Assembly: GCA_037043015.1 (NCBI GenBank)
Contig: CM073324.1
Span: 22,088,097-22,152,096 of the forward strand
Direction of reading: 5' to 3'
DNA length: 64,000 bases
From: Bryum argenteum
Taxonomy: Eukaryota; Streptophyta; Bryopsida; Bryales; Bryaceae
In this document: one piece after another, positions 48,636 through 62,039 of the stretch
How positions within the stretch are numbered: the stretch's first letter is position 1
How the letters are laid out: the number at the start of each line of letters is the position of its first letter
Made by a program: the position numbers and the translations under genes
The notes under the pieces: model-generated
Databases searched by the model: none
Told to the model about the DNA's origin: nothing
The model's input: the letters and a program-made list of their open reading frames with translations, nothing else

Positions 48636-50530
48636 TCGAGTATTATCATGAGTCTTATAACCCGTTATGCAGGTCCACGCCCACCTGCCCAATTTTTCTG
48701 TATAGCTGTTCTCTGAGGGGATTAGCCCAGTTGCAACTCCGATTTGAGGTGCTCCTTTCCACAGTGGCCAAACCAGTTGTACAGCTCTATACAACCACCA
48801 CACCTCACTTACTATCTTCAGGATCGATAGATCAAGACTGGAAGCGAGATACGAGTATAATTCATTCAACTGCGGCACTACTATGATGATTAACAAGCAG
48901 GAAGGTCAACAGCCCTGAAGCTGGCTGGCTCGATTTGCGAACTGCACACTTTTGTTACATAATTTTTTTCAATCCAGTAAAGCGCGGCAGTTGTCTCTCT
49001 ACAAGTTGCATATCATTTTCAAGGACAAGTTTTGTCGTGATTGTATGTACAGCATTGTTAAATGAGCCAATGGACAAATCGTGCAGTGGCAAACTTACGA
49101 GGTTTGCAAGTCTGATTGTCTTACGCAGATCAACGTTACTGTCTGCTGCAAAAATTACTTCTTCACGATGTATTCGTTCAGTAAAAGTAAAGTGAGCGTT
49201 ACTGGAGTCTTAAGCATTGACAAAAAAAATAAAATCATGCAGAATAATGTCTGTCACAGCCGAGACGGTCGGAAGACTCGCTAGATTGCCTCGACTGCAA
49301 CAACCTGGTGACGGTCAGAATGAGAGAGACACGATCTGTCGACAGCTAATCACGTCAATCAGAATTGGCCGCCGTCGTGCAAGCTGGTGTCACATTCGAA
49401 AGTTCGTTCGTACGTTCGTCACGCAAATCTCAACTGAAAAAAAGGTGATCATCCTACACTCTCAACTGATGCAGCTCAAAAGTTAAGACCGCCCGCCACC
49501 CGTGCATGCAGGCTGCTTACTCGTCCCCCCCGAAGGCTCCCAGCACCTGGAACGGACCCTGCTTGTTGCTGGCGAACAACAACAACAACAAGCAAACCCG
49601 GCCCGCACCTGTTGTTGGAAGCCTTTGAGGGAGAGGATCAAGCCATCTGACCACCATTCTTCGATCATCATCATCAAAGCTCGATCGTCGTCGAAACACA
49701 CACTTTCCTCTTCATCATCGATCAAAGGTCATCACTAAACTCATCATCTTCAATACTCTTTATCATCGATCGAAAGACAGTTTACTCTTGCTCATCGATA
49801 TCAGACACAGACGATAACAGTAAAAGCATGCACGTACGAATCATGCAATCTCATGAGAAAGCCGGCTGGTTCTGACTGACTAGCTACAAGATAACATTCT
49901 TCTCAATCAGGAAACGAGGCAGGGCAAGACAAGACAGGGGCAGGGGTAAAGAAGGGAGGGAGGGTGGTGTGGCTTTATAGAAACGCGAAGAGCGAGCGAG
50001 AGCTGGGGGAGTTTTCCATGGTGTAGAAGCGACCACATCCAATGGCCCACAGCCCGTATCAGTTGGCAAGGAAACCGCAGGTGAGATACGGTTGCAGCCA
50101 GAAACTCCAGCCTTGGTCGTTCATGTACAGTAGTACTACCGGTATTCCAGTAGTCCATCCAGACAGACACCAACACCTTCCCTCAAAATGAGGCAGGAGT
50201 GTAGCTAGCTGCTACTGTAGTAGACCCTCCAAGTAGGAATGAATGTTGCGAGGAAGCAAGCAAGGCATGGATGGGGACGTGGTATGCGATCATGGCCAGG
50301 AAATCGGGGAGGCGAAACGTAATGCAGCTGCACATTGGACAGGTGGAACCGATGGATTTGGTGCATATTGGCAACTGGGCAGGAGCGTCCGTCACTCCGT
50401 CCAAAACCAGACCTAAACCCCACTCTAAATTGCTCGCTCATGCCAGGACAGGAATTTGATTCTCTTCTTTGCCTCAGGATCTAAGAGAGAGAGAATTCTC
50501 AAAACTGGAGCCGTACCAATAATGGAGCAA
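48636..50530. other. 3' flank of the GRAS gene and spacer
   Basis: 48636-48970 is probably the 3' UTR. 49570-49592 carries (AAC)n. 49640-49800 is rich in ATCATC and TCGATC motifs. No exon with family similarity on either strand. Confidence 0.45.
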
Positions 50531-50830
50531 TACGCTTCTTCTTCACCCACAGGTACATAGTAGCTTCTTCACCCACAGGTACATAGTAGCTTCTTCACCC
50601 ATAGGTACATAATAGCTTCTTCACCCACAGGTACATAATAGCTTCTTCACCCACAAGTACATAATAGCTTCTTCACCCACAGGTACATAGTAGCTTCTTC
50701 ACCCACAGGTACATAGTAGCTTCTTCACCCACAGGTACATAGTAGCTTCTTCACCCACAAGTACATAGTAGCTTCTTCACCCACAGGTACATAGTAGCTT
50801 CTTCACCCACAGGTACATAATAGCTTCTTC
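50531..50830 (+). repeat. 26-bp tandem array, about 11.5 units
   Basis: Units CTTCTTCACCCACAGGTACA then TAGTAG, head to tail without spacers, with single-base variants (CATAGG, ACAAGT, TAATAG). Every unit contains CACAGGTACAT-like sequence resembling a splice donor. Confidence 0.93.
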
Positions 50831-51048
50831 ACTTAACAGTAGCATGTACTCAGAAATAACATTACACATTACACAGTGCAAAATTAGAGCACCGCTTTCA
50901 AATATTCATAGCAAATTGTAAAAGAGACTGATTATCATGAATGCACTGTGACTAACATTCCATTTACTTCCCCCATGCATGAAAATTACTTCCAATATTA
51001 TCTTCATTACTGCTTGGGAAATCTGAAATTTGAGTCATTTTTGAGGGA

Positions 51049-51600
51049 TCATTGTAAATCAGTGCAACGAGCGTTTCTCGAGGGGGAGAGGTAAAGAGCC
51101 CTCTCAAGTTTTAATGTTTAGGCTTAAAATGTCAAGAAGTAGACTCCGAGAGTAATTCGGAGCCGTAGACCCCCATTTTTGAATTCAAAATGATCAAAAA
51201 CCGTAGTGGAGAGGTCTGGACAAATCAAAAATTCCAAGGATTCTAAAGAAAAAAAATCCCATTCTCTAATGGGGGCTCCGAGAAACGCTAAGGTAGACAA
51301 TGCTAAATCCATGCATCTCCTTAAACCACCCACTCAAGATTCTTGCCTACTTTCTAGATTTCATGTAGAAGAATGTGCCTTGTGTGCACATGGAGCATTC
51401 TAACGGTTTTAGGTAATGTGTACTGAATTTTTTATTTAATTTTTATAATTGCTTAAAAAATATAAAAAAATATGGAAACTTCTTCATTTTTTTGTATTTA
51501 CAATTGAAAATATTGATTCACATATTCCAACTTTCCAATTGTAGTGTAGTCCTTAAATGCATGGATTTAGCATGGTCTACCTTAGTAGCACTCTTTTACA
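51049..51600. mobile_element. AGTGCTACGAGCG-family element split by a mariner-type MITE
   Basis: Left CATTGTAAATCAGTGCAACG then AGCGTTTCTCG; right side GGGGGCTCCGAGAAACGC up to 51290, continuing after the insertion as TAGTAGCACTCTTTTACAG. The joined end matches the uninterrupted GAGAAACACTAGTAGCA at 21703-21725. Confidence 0.75.
51291..51582. mobile_element. Mariner/Stowaway-size MITE with TA duplication
   Basis: 292 bp with 26-bp TIRs differing at one base: AGGTAGACAATGCTAAATCC at the left and, inverted, AGGTAGACCATGCTAAATCC at the right, each followed by ATGCAT. Flanked by TA at 51289-51290 and 51583-51584. Removing it restores the host element end. Non-coding. Confidence 0.87.
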
Positions 51601-51939
51601 GACGCCCATTTTTGAGCACCCTCTTTCATATGCATAGTCCTGCCTTGGAAAGGGCTTTTTCATATATTCTTTTGTTGGATATTTTAGGTTCCTTGGATGT
51701 CACGGGACCCTAGTTTCAAACGGTTTTTGCTCTCTCCTAACATTCTTTGGCTGCTTGGCTTGGCTTGGCCTGGTCCTGGTCTTTGCCTCGGCTGGCCCCA
51801 ACAACATATTCACTTTGTACCTATCAACATTCATTGTACCTCTTTTCTTCACTTGGATTCTTTGGGAGTTGTGTTTGACCTCTTCGACGACTCAAAGAGT
51901 GAGAAGCACCTACTCTAAAATGTTATCTTGAAGGTGTCT

Positions 51940-52045
51940 ACAAGATAGATAGATAAAAAGTCCAATCTTCAATTGAAGATTGGCGTGAATACAGTGTCTG
52001 TTCGTAATGTCATTGCCTTGATGACCACATGACAAAGAGGTAAAA
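51940..52045 (-). mobile_element. Retroelement 3' end with hairpin and (TATC)n tail
   Basis: On the minus strand: CATTACGAACAGACACTG, TATTCACG, a perfect 22-base palindrome at 51962-51983, then a short (TATC)n at 51943-51955. 5' truncated. Confidence 0.65.
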
Positions 52046-52234
52046 GAACAAGTGTTTACAACATGAAGTACAAGTAAGGTCCCCGTTGTCTCGACGGAGA
52101 AGCTAAAAAGAATCCCGTGTCTATCATTTTCTCAAACAGTATTATGTTTGTTATTTTTATGTGTGCTCATCTTTTTTTCTTTTGTTTTTTTTTCTGTAAT
52201 TTTAAAATTTTTATACATAATCCAAAAACAAAAA

Positions 52235-52360
52235 AGAAGGTAGGTAGGTAGGTAAGTTTGTATGTTGGTAGGTTTGTAGGTTGGTGGGTTGGTACGTAGG
52301 AGGGTAGGATGGATCGCTGGATCGAAAACCCAATTGTGTTATATATATATATATATATAT
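52235..52360 (+). repeat. GGTAGGTA-like microsatellite and (AT)n
   Basis: Repeated GTAGGTAG and GTTGGTAGG motifs at 52238-52310, then (AT)10 at 52341-52360. Confidence 0.75.
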
Positions 52361-52689
52361 TAATTTTTTTTTTTTAATTTTTTTTATGAAGTTACACTAA
52401 AATTAATATGAAGCTATTTGATTTGGAAGTCATAAAAGCAAAGGTAAATCAAGTTGATGAAAGTCAATCCAATAGTTATGAATCCAAAATTAATTGGAGG
52501 TAAAGAGCCTCAACCTCTAAGCATCCCTCCGTCCAGAAAAATGCATGGTCTTCGAGGAGTTGAATCTCTTATATCCATTGCTGGATTTCACTTTTATTTT
52601 TTGAGTTGGAATCCAGTTCTTGAAGTAGGAATATTAATGTCATCCTATATGCTTTGAAGACATGGCATAAATTTTAGTGCAAGAGGGTT

Positions 52690-53084
52690 AGATCTGGACT
52701 ATACTTCCTTTGTAAAATATGCGACATTTTTTGCCATTGCAAGGCTAAGTATCATTTGAGCCAAGAAATTTTTTTTAGTGTTTTTTTCTTTTAAAGGTTC
52801 AAGAGTAGTTTTGAGATGAAGGTGAGGAACTTTCTTGTTGGTGAAATATTGATTGCAATTGGTTTGTTGATAGTAGTTCCACTTCAAAGTGAAAATACTG
52901 AAATTTCATAGACATTTTTGAGTAGAAATACATTGTGGTCTCGCAATCTTTAAGGCCTTAGGACTCCAACCTTGACTTACACTAAGTGTACTACAAGATT
53001 GTACGGTTGAGGTTTCAATAAGCTACTTTCAATTTTGTTTAGAAAGCTTTCAAAAAACTAAAACTTGGCTGTGACGTTTAGAGA
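52690..53084 (+). mobile_element. Subfamily C TTAA element, right part
   Basis: Matches the interior of 35395-36009 (CCTTTGTAAAATATGCGAC, CACTTCAAAGTGAAAA, ACAAGATTGTACGGTTGAG) and ends GTTTAGAGA-TTAA. The left end is not clear. Confidence 0.6.
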
Positions 53085-53088
53085 TTAA

Positions 53089-53911
53089 CCCTTGAAATCA
53101 AAAGACCTGAAAATTGCAAAAACCCTCAAAACCGCCCTACTGCACTTCAAGGTGCAAACTTCAACTTTTGATGTCGTTTGACTTTGTAATCGTAAGATCT
53201 TGTACCTAACTTGTATGAGCATATGTATGTCAAATCTTAAATTTGAATTTCTTATCAATTGTTAGATCATAATTTTTAAAGTTGGAAAAACAGTTTTTCT
53301 GGCTTGTTGCAAAAAAGTTATCAGTTTTTTTAGGGCCATAAGATCCATTGTTGATAGAAATTTTGATACAAGGCTCTTCAAATTCTTGTTCGAGCTGAAG
53401 TTAAGAAAAAATTTATGCAATTTCTACCCTCATATGACCTATATAACACAAAGAAATGCTCCATTTTCCACATGGATGTATGCTGAAATTCAATTGCAAA
53501 GGCCAATCTTCAACAATAAATACGGCATGTGAAGAATATTTGGATCAAAAATTTAAACAAGGATTGAAACCTTATTTACATGTACAAAAAACAAAAATTG
53601 AAAAAAAATCTCAATTTTTGGTAAATTTCTGAAGTTTTTGTGATCTAGTTGATTATGGGAGATTTTGAGAATATGTGAGCATATTCTGTAATTTGGATAG
53701 TTATGGGCAAATTTTGAATAGTGCTTTAAAACTTTGACCGTGAATACCTCGTGAAGTATGAGGAATCTTGAACCATAATGTAACTTTTGGAAAAGTATGG
53801 ACAAATTGTACAACCAACAAGAAGTTTCAGATTCATGAAAGCTAAATATAGTAAACAAGAAGCTAACCAAACCCCAAACAATCCATTTAGGGCTCTTTTT
53901 GACTTTAGGAG
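53089..53911 (+). mobile_element. TTAA element, long subfamily D
   Basis: About 823 bp between TTAA at 53085-53088 (shared with the preceding element) and 53912-53915. Ends CCCTTGAAATC and TGACTTTAGGAG. Related fragments lie at 18585-18848, 28930-29696 and about 57940-58160. It has no ORF above about 105 codons, so it is a long non-autonomous form or a decayed parent. Confidence 0.65.
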
Positions 53912-54591
53912 TTAACTTAGCTTAAAATCCAAAATGATAATTGGCCATTTTGGCTTCCTAAATCAGAGTCTTTTTTTTAATATTCTAAGCTATACTTTAG
54001 CGTAGGGGTGGTTATGCATACAAGGTGTATGTGGTAAAATATAAGGTCAAATTTAATTCTAAATTTCTTAATGCATACTTTTGTCTTTAGGCCTAACTAG
54101 AGTTGGAAGTAAACTTTTTATCCTCAATTTTTTTTGAAATTTTTCTTTAGTGACATGCTCTTCACCATATTCGGACTCATATTACAAGTGACCAAAATTT
54201 ATCATTTTGTGGATTTTAGAAGTACCGCCTCCAAAATGTAAGAACTAGGTTTCACAAAATTCATCAAAATTTGAGATATGGCTTCATAAACTCATAAAGG
54301 TACCTAATCCGTGTTCTTTTTCTTAAAAAACCAAATACAATGAACTTGATGCACGTTTTACCAAATTGTTGTTTTTATACCTTCTTTTAGAAAATAATTC
54401 GAGTGATGGTTTAAAATGAGTCTCTAAAATTTTGAATGGGCGTATCCAATCTAGCTATCTATGTAGCCAAATTTTTAAGAGTAACAACCTTCAAGGCCCC
54501 TTTGCATCATGGAAACAATGCCTCTTGAGCAATGCCCATGGATTAGCATATTGCGAGCAACAAGCATCCAACGTTCATTTTTTGGAACAAC

Positions 54592-54909
<318 letters not shown>

Positions 54910-55000
54910 TATGGTCCCTTTCTAAGGGGCTGGCGTGAATGAAGTGTCCGTTCGTAATGCTAATATCCCGATGGCCACCGGACAAGGGGAAATTGGAACA
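54910..55000 (-). mobile_element. Retroelement 3' end adjoining the GATA array
   Basis: Minus strand: GATATTAGCATTACGAACGG, ACACTTCATTCACGCCA, hairpin CCCTTAGAAAGGG (54916-54928), then (TATC)n. 5' truncated. Confidence 0.7.
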
Positions 55001-55027
55001 AACAAATAAATACATAAGGACACTGAT

Positions 55028-55080
55028 CCCCTATATGGGGTTGACTTAAATAAAATGTTTGTTTGACCTATTCTGCATGA
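55028..55080 (-). mobile_element. Decayed copy of the same retroelement 3' end
   Basis: Hairpin CCCCTATATGGGG at 55028-55040, then TTGACTTAAATAAAATG and TTTGTTTGACCTATTC. It differs from the 56284 copy mainly by C-to-T and G-to-A changes. Confidence 0.5.
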
Positions 55081-55472
55081 TACGCCTATAGAACTCTGAA
55101 CCACTGATGCGTGAATTTGAATCAATAGCTTCAAATAGGCTAAGGTACAGGATCTCATAAATTTGAAAGTCATAAATTTGGTATACATTCGTGGGAGTAC
55201 TTAGAGGTAGAAAATTGCAGTTTTGAGGTTTCTAGCTCCTAGAATCACAAGGAACTTTAGGGGTTATTTCCTAAGAATCCAAGAAAGCCCATACAACTTT
55301 TTGCTACTTTGGAAAACCTAGATGAAGGGGTTAATATTGTTAATTTTTTCTCTAAGATTTTTATTTTGTATTTCCTGTACTACAAGGTGTATGTCTATAA
55401 ATTTGCAAAGTCATTCAAAGTTTTAAGTTTATTTAATGCAGATTCTAGTTTCTAAGTTCATGTGTGGCAATA

Positions 55473-55616
55473 AAAAGCTTTCATTTACACTTTTTTTCTT
55501 TTTTTCTTATTCTTAAAAATTGGTTTGTGACCAAATTGATATTGAAAATTTTGAGTGACCCAAGTTTAGGCTTTTTCCAATCTTAGAAAAAGAAAAAAAG
55601 TGTAAATGAAAGCTTT
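55473..55616. repeat. Inverted repeat, about 28-bp arms
   Basis: GAAAGCTTTCATTTACAC then T-rich sequence at 55473-55508 is mirrored by A-rich sequence then GTGTAAATGAAAGCTTTC at 55580-55616. Loop about 75 bp. Possibly a small MITE. Confidence 0.7.
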
Positions 55617-55742
55617 CTTTCTTCAAAATTTACAAGAGCAAGCCTCATATATTTTTCCTGTAATCCTCGATAAATTTCTTTCACAATTTGAGTTCTTAAG
55701 AAATTTTTAGCGCTAAAGTGCCACTATGGCTCTACTTATGGC

Positions 55743-55991
55743 TTAACCCCTAAAGGTCCAGGAAAGCGAAAACTGCTTTTTGGAGTCCAAAATTCAGCCA
55801 ACTTTGACCATTATAATCTCAGAAATGAAGAAGAATCAACGGTTCAGTTTTGGCAAGTTAGTGGAAGGTTAAATTAACTTTAAGATCCTATGATTGGATC
55901 TTCCAAATAATTCTTAGATTGAGATTTTTTAGGCCTGAAGTAAGGGAATGTCCATTTTTACAATTTTGCATCAAGAACCTTTAGGGGTTAA
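55743..55991 (-). mobile_element. TTAA MITE, subfamily A variant
   Basis: 249 bp from TTAA-CCCCTAAAGGTCCAGG to AGAACCTTTAGGGG-TTAA. The TIR is CCCCTAAAGGT(T/C)C. The interior has CAACTTTGACCATTATAATC. Confidence 0.88.
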
Positions 55992-56264
55992 TGTAGACCA
56001 CCTTTCTATTGGTGTCAATTTGTTATGAATTTCGGAAGGAGGAGTAGTAGAAGATGAACTAGATTCCACACACTCTAGAATGTAAATCATGGGTACATCA
56101 GAATTTGAAACCATAATGTATCACTTGCTTGGATATCCATATTAATAGTGCATTATAAGGTCTTGAGCATCATACCTTAGTGATAATTCTGTCGGTTGCA
56201 AAGAGTGCAAACATTGAAAACATGATTCATATATCTACTTAGAGTCACTGCTAACACAAGAAGA

Positions 56265-56335
56265 ACACCAGACCCCTATGGGTTGGCGTGAATATAGTGT
56301 CCGTTCGACCTACCCGCCCAGAGGACATAACAACA
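56265..56335 (-). mobile_element. Retroelement 3' end, short tail
   Basis: Minus strand: TAGGTCGAACGGACACTATA, TTCACGCCA, hairpin ACCCATAGGGGT (56272-56283). It links the 3' block to the SINE body at 17265-17300, which has the same AGGTCGAACG wording. Confidence 0.65.
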
Positions 56336-57308
56336 GTGATCATTGCTAACACTCTTTCTATCATCATAGCAATTATACCTTCATCTGCATGATTGCAAAA
56401 GTGCAAACATCGAACATGGTTCATATATTTACTTAGATTCATTGCTAACACTCTTTCTATCATTGCAGCAATAACTTTTTGTGCAAAGTAACTTGTTCAG
56501 TTCAATATAACCACAAGGGCATGATATGGGTACCACTAAGACGAGTCTCATTATGTGTAATTCATTATATATGTGCCAGAAATTCCTTTATGTATACAAC
56601 TACAGCCATGTCACTTCTAATACCATCTCGTTAGAATAATTTTTGCAATATAAAAAAATCACACTATTTTTAGCATATCATGAGCGAATATACCAATAAA
56701 CACTTGCATGTTTTTTTGCATTATTCCATGTTTGGAAAAACCGTGATCTTTACGTTATGGCAACTTTGGAAAAGTGTCCTACCAAGTAGAGTTGTTGCAT
56801 GGCACCCACAAACGGGTTGAATGTTTATAATAAAGTGTAAAGCTCTTAAACCCAAAACCCTGACTAAGAAAGTTCGGACATGGAAATTGGATAGGGCTTA
56901 CCTTTTATATCCTTTTTAAAAATTTTGCATAAAAAAAAACTATTTTATAGTGTTTTTTCTGTCGGTTGTCACACATGTTGATATTCTTTTAAAGTTTAAA
57001 ATTGAGGCACATGTTGACCCTTAAAGGACTTTGTTTATTGGACTTTTGTTTTCCATTGTGTGAACAGTTTGTGGGTTGTACATATTCTAGAGTTCATGCC
57101 GGTGGTACTAAAACTTGACATGTTTGCATGCATGCACACATTGACATTGTGGTTTCAAGTTGTTTTAATGGTGAGAGGGTTTTTTTTTTTTTTTTTTTTT
57201 TTTTTTTGGGGGGGAGAAGCATGAGGAAGACTATATCAATGAGATTTTAGTTTGGTGGTAACTTAGTATGATGCATATTATTCTAGAAGTCTTGATTGTT
57301 GTGGGTTC

Positions 57309-57567
57309 TTAACCCCTAAAGTTCCTTAGCCTAAGTCACAAAATTTGACCTTCCTTTAAAGTTAGCTCAAAACATCTCAATCTAAGCATTATGTAAAATA
57401 TTCAACCGTAAGATCTCAAAGTTCACTTAATATTCTTCTCACACACCAAATTTGAACCGTTTATTCTTCCTCATTTGTGAGATCATAATGGTCAAAGTTG
57501 GCTCAATTTTTTCTCGTGCAGGAACCTCCAAAACCCGTTTCGGGTTTTAAGGAAAGTTAGGGGTTGA
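57309..57567 (+). mobile_element. TTAA MITE, subfamily A
   Basis: 259 bp, TTAA-CCCCTAAAGTTCC to GAAAGTTAGGGG-TTGA. The right flank has one change from TTAA. A poly(T) run lies 100 bp upstream at 57179-57207. Confidence 0.83.
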
Positions 57568-60500
57568 CCAAGGTTATCGGAGTACAAGAGTATTTTGAAA
57601 GATTCTTATAACAAATATGGCAGTACAAATTCTTTGTTAGAGTAATCTTAACCATTAGAAGAGACTCTAGATGGCCATATCCAAAATCCGTGAACAATTT
57701 CAGATTTGAGAAATTTAACTTTAGGATTGTGTTTATAACTGTCTAGTAAATCTACCCTCAAAATTTTATTAAAATTCACCGTATGGATCTTGAGAAATCT
57801 TGAGTCGAAGTTTATGTTTATGCAAGAATATCATATCTCTTCACGCAGATCAATCATAATGTGGTTGATTTCAACTTTAGGAGTTAAGAACGACTAACGA
57901 CAAGTTTAGACATTATGCTCAAAAATTTTCATAATCTATGATCCCTTGTCTCAACTCCTAAAGTGGAAAGATTTTGAATCTGTCAAATACCTCGAGGAAT
58001 GTCTTTTTTTCAATGCAAGGTGTAAGTTTTGACATATTTTGAAGTATATAACTGTATGATTTAGTACCTAACTTGTATTTGTACATGTAAATACCTCAAT
58101 CTTTGATTTTAACTCTCTCATTACATATGAGATCATATTGTTTAAAGTTGAAATAGAAATTTTATTCACTTGTAGAATGGGAGAATGGTGTTTTGGGCGA
58201 CACAAGAACCAACCCAAAAGTAAAAATGACTGAAGGCTTTTTCATAGTTTGTTCCTTGGTGAGTTAGAAATAAGTTATCTAAAATAATTATTTGGATAAA
58301 AAATATTTCAACTACAATGTTGTTGGAATTCATCTTGAGTTCTTGACCGCCAAACATCCCAACCTATTTTCAGTCAAAAAACTTCTTTTGAAAAATGAAA
58401 TGATTGTCATAAATGAAGGTAACTTAGTCAGATCCCAACCATATAATCTTCCAACAAACTTATTATAGGTTTTGTGGATGAAATTTGAGTCATGAAGCCT
58501 CTTAGATTAGATGTAGATTTTACGTATTAGAACTATATACAAAGTACAAAATTTCTCATATTCATTTTAATGTGGAAATTCTACCAACAAAGCAATTGAA
58601 ATAAAAAAAATCACCGTCTAGAAAGTTGTTCACCTTCATCTCAAGTACCCTTGCACCAAAAATATTTATTAAAAAATTTATTGGCTCATATAGTAGCCTT
58701 GCTATGGTGAAAACTACCAAAAAATATTAAAAGGAAAAGTAGTCCAAAATCACATTCTTTGCACTCAAATGTATGTCTTATCCACGAGATGTCTTTGATC
58801 TAGTCAAGGTTTCTACAACTAAGACTAGTCTCTGATTGGAATCCACCTAATAAAATGAAGTTAAAATCCAACGATGGAGGAAAGAGGTGTAGCTCCTCAA
58901 CTTTTATCCATCTTTTACTTCTTTCAAAGTAGAAACATCATTGCAAATAGAAATCCAATACCAAATTTATTTGGATCAAAAATCTTACAACCAAAAAGGT
59001 GTTGGTATTAATCTTAATATCATACTACATAATAACTAGTTTATGAAAAAATATTTTTGATTCCTCAGGATTGGCTTGCGATGGTAAAATATGCCTTCTA
59101 TTTGATATACCATAACCAAAAGTTGCTTTCACCCAAATGCATGCCATCAGCTCATACTTTATTGTATGGTTTTGCAATTTCTACTACACAAACTAGACCT
59201 GATTTTGGACCCAACCAAAGTAATTTTGTCAAGAATTGAATTTTATTGGAGAATCTATGGCTCTTCAAAGTTTAAGCCCCCTATCCAAAATGTAGAAAAA
59301 TGACATTGGGGACATTTTACCCCTAGAGGAGTGGGAAGCCTAGAACGGGTATCTTCGACTTTGGTCAACCTCTTAATTACTAAATATAGATAATATGAGG
59401 TTGAACTTTATATGACTTGTAGATTTTTCCCATATGTTTTAACAAGACCATTCATGCATCAAAATTCCTCAAATTTGTAGGAGATATTCACTCTCAAAGT
59501 TTCAAAATTCTATTAGAGCATGTTGAGATCTGCCTAAAATTGGAGTATATTCTCATATATTCTCAATATCTCCCCAATATCAATAAAAACTCAAAAGCAT
59601 TGAAGATTTAACAAAAATTGAGGTTTTACTTTTTTTCAAGTATTTATTTGAGCATGTAGAACAATAGGAGTAAAGAAATACCTAGGCAAGTTCTCATTGT
59701 TCTGACTTACCTACCTTTTTATCTTCGAAGACTGGCCTTTATATTTGAGTTTTAACATACCTCCATGTGAATATTCAAGCTTTTCTCTAGGTTTTATATG
59801 TCCTATGAAGTTAAACTTTCATAGACTTGTAATCAACTTACTCACGAATAAGAATATGAAGAAAATCATATGAGATTTTCTTTTAGAAATTGTTTTTCTT
59901 GGCTCAGGAAACACCTCAATCCCAAATGCAACAAGAAGAAAATAACCTTTTTTTTCCCCTCTGAATGTTAAAAATTTGAATTCAAGATTTGGTATGCTTG
60001 TGCTCACACAAGTTCGCTACAAGATCCTACAGTTACACACTTTAATTTATTTTTGAAGATTGAAAATTTGCATCTTCCATTAAATGAGGGTAATTTTGAG
60101 GGTTATGGCAAATTTGAGGCCACTCTCCTTTAGAGATTAAGAATTAGTGTTCTACTTATGAAAAACTAAATTCTACATTGGATTTTATATAACTGGCTTG
60201 AGATAGTAAAACATGCCCCATGTTTGAAAACTCAAAAACAAGAGCTGCCTTCACTAAAATCCATGGCATGCATACATACATTCTTAGATGGGTATGCAAT
60301 TTCTATTAGACAAACTAGACTTAATTTGGTATCAAACCCAAGTGATTTTATATGAAATGAATTCTTGATTACGAAGTTATAGGACTTCAAAGCTTCAACA
60401 CATCATCCAAAATATTAGTTTCCGTCATTTGGCACGTTGAGGGTTTAAACCTAACCAACAATGTAATCTAGCTTGTAGTTGTATTTCTTACGAACCTTTC

Positions 60501-61320
60501 AAACCCAATTGATTTTGTAGGTTTCATATCCTCTTAGGTAAAGTCAATGGATTAAGTTGCTTAGGAGTTTAGCTTTAATCAAGTTACTTACTATATTCTA
60601 CATACATGGAAAGATTACCTTAATCAGTTATTACTTTACATGTATTGCAAATGTTGTCTGTGTCTATTTTGACATCTTGGTTTTGATTTATACTAGTACT
60701 TTATGAATTTGAAGTTCCATTCTTGCGAATTCACTTGAACATAAAAGACAAGCTATTTCCAAACTTTGTTTCGTAATTTTGTGATTCTTTTTGACTATGC
60801 TCATCCCTGCTATTGTAAGAAACGAAAAAGAAAAGAGAAAAATAAGGGAAAAAAATTTTAAAAAAAAAATTACGCTTGTAGGCCCATGCATGTTTCTATT
60901 TTCAGGGGATTTTCTAGGGCTCTAAACGGCGTGTTTACTGCGTAGTTGATTATTATTATATATAAATATTTTATTTTTATTTTTTTGGTTTTGTTTTGTT
61001 GGTACTTTCTTTTTCTTTTTTCTCAATTTAAAATTTCGTAATATCTTGCAAGCGTGTATTTAGACCCTAAATAGTTTGAAATTTAATGTCTCAAAATCTG
61101 CTGGCTTAATACGCGATTGGGTTGTTGCCTGCACCCTCACAAAAATACGTGTTTCCATGGACATCTCATGCAGCCCGATCCGAGCGGCGGTCCGTGAGAT
61201 CATGAAGTCATGAACAAACAAAACAAACAAACTATTTGCCTTATATGATAAATGGAGATGTCTTGTCTTTTATTTTTGATCCCCATATTCATCAACATTA
61301 TCTTAATTCGAAGAGGTTGG
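57568..61320. other. A/T-rich spacer with decayed repeats
   Basis: About 3.7 kb without a gene. 57880-58160 holds decayed subfamily D wording (GGAGTTAAG, CAAGGTGTAAGTTTTGAC). No reading frame here resembles a transposase. Confidence 0.4.
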
Positions 61321-61324
61321 TAGC

Positions 61325-61720
61325 ATTGGCAGCAGTGGCTTGGCAAATAGTGCAAAGAGGTTGCTGCCAAATCTTGATTGTTTGGTGTATGCCAGAGTAC
61401 AAGATTGTTGCAATAGAAGTTTCTACTACATTGGCAAATCAAAGCTTCTATTCCAATGGCATTTCAGAAAATCTATTCTTGACAATTGAAAAAATTTATC
61501 CCTTATAAGTCAAAGGATCTGTCACTGACAATTCAAAGGGGCTGACGGTAGTGGCAACACTAGCTTTGCAAATAATGCGAAGGGGTTGTTGCCGTATCTC
61601 AATTGTTTGGTGCATGTCGAATCACAAGATTGTTGCGATAGAAGTTTCTACCACACTCGCAATTCAAAGTTTCTATTACAATGTCAATTCAAGGAATCTA
61701 TCCTTGACAATTCAAAGATT
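61325..61720 (+). repeat. Diverged direct duplication of about 160 bp
   Basis: 61325-61490 and 61553-61715 match in order: GGTTG-TGCC, ATTGTTTGGTG, ACAAGATTGTTGC, ATAGAAGTTTCTAC and CTATTCTTGACAATT-type blocks. One frame stays open in both halves (90 and 82 codons) but has no recognisable family. Confidence 0.65.
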
Positions 61721-62039
61721 GGACATCTTGTTTAGTATAAGAATGCAATATACTTTCTTGAATTATATTGCTATTATCAATCAATGTACGCCTATGTAGA
61801 GCACATATTTGGTACACATGGATGTATATAGCGAGGAGGGCATTACTTGCCCTATTGTCCTGATCTTAAATGCTTATATCATGCATATTGGTTTAGGATT
61901 AATGGTTGAAATTGGATATGCCAACCTAAATAAGTAATTTCCCATGTGTACTACTACGTTGAGTACTACACTAATGAGGCACAATCAATAGTATAGATCC
62001 GTCCCACTCATTAGTAGAAAAAACCAAGAGAATGATACC

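Noticed and set aside
50531..50830. CRISPR-like regular array
   Set aside because: Units are directly adjacent with no spacers, in a eukaryotic genome; it is a minisatellite.
53553..53870. 105-codon minus frame as transposase remnant
   Set aside because: It lies in a subfamily D TTAA element but has no DDE/DDD-type residues or domain wording; probably chance in A/T-rich DNA.
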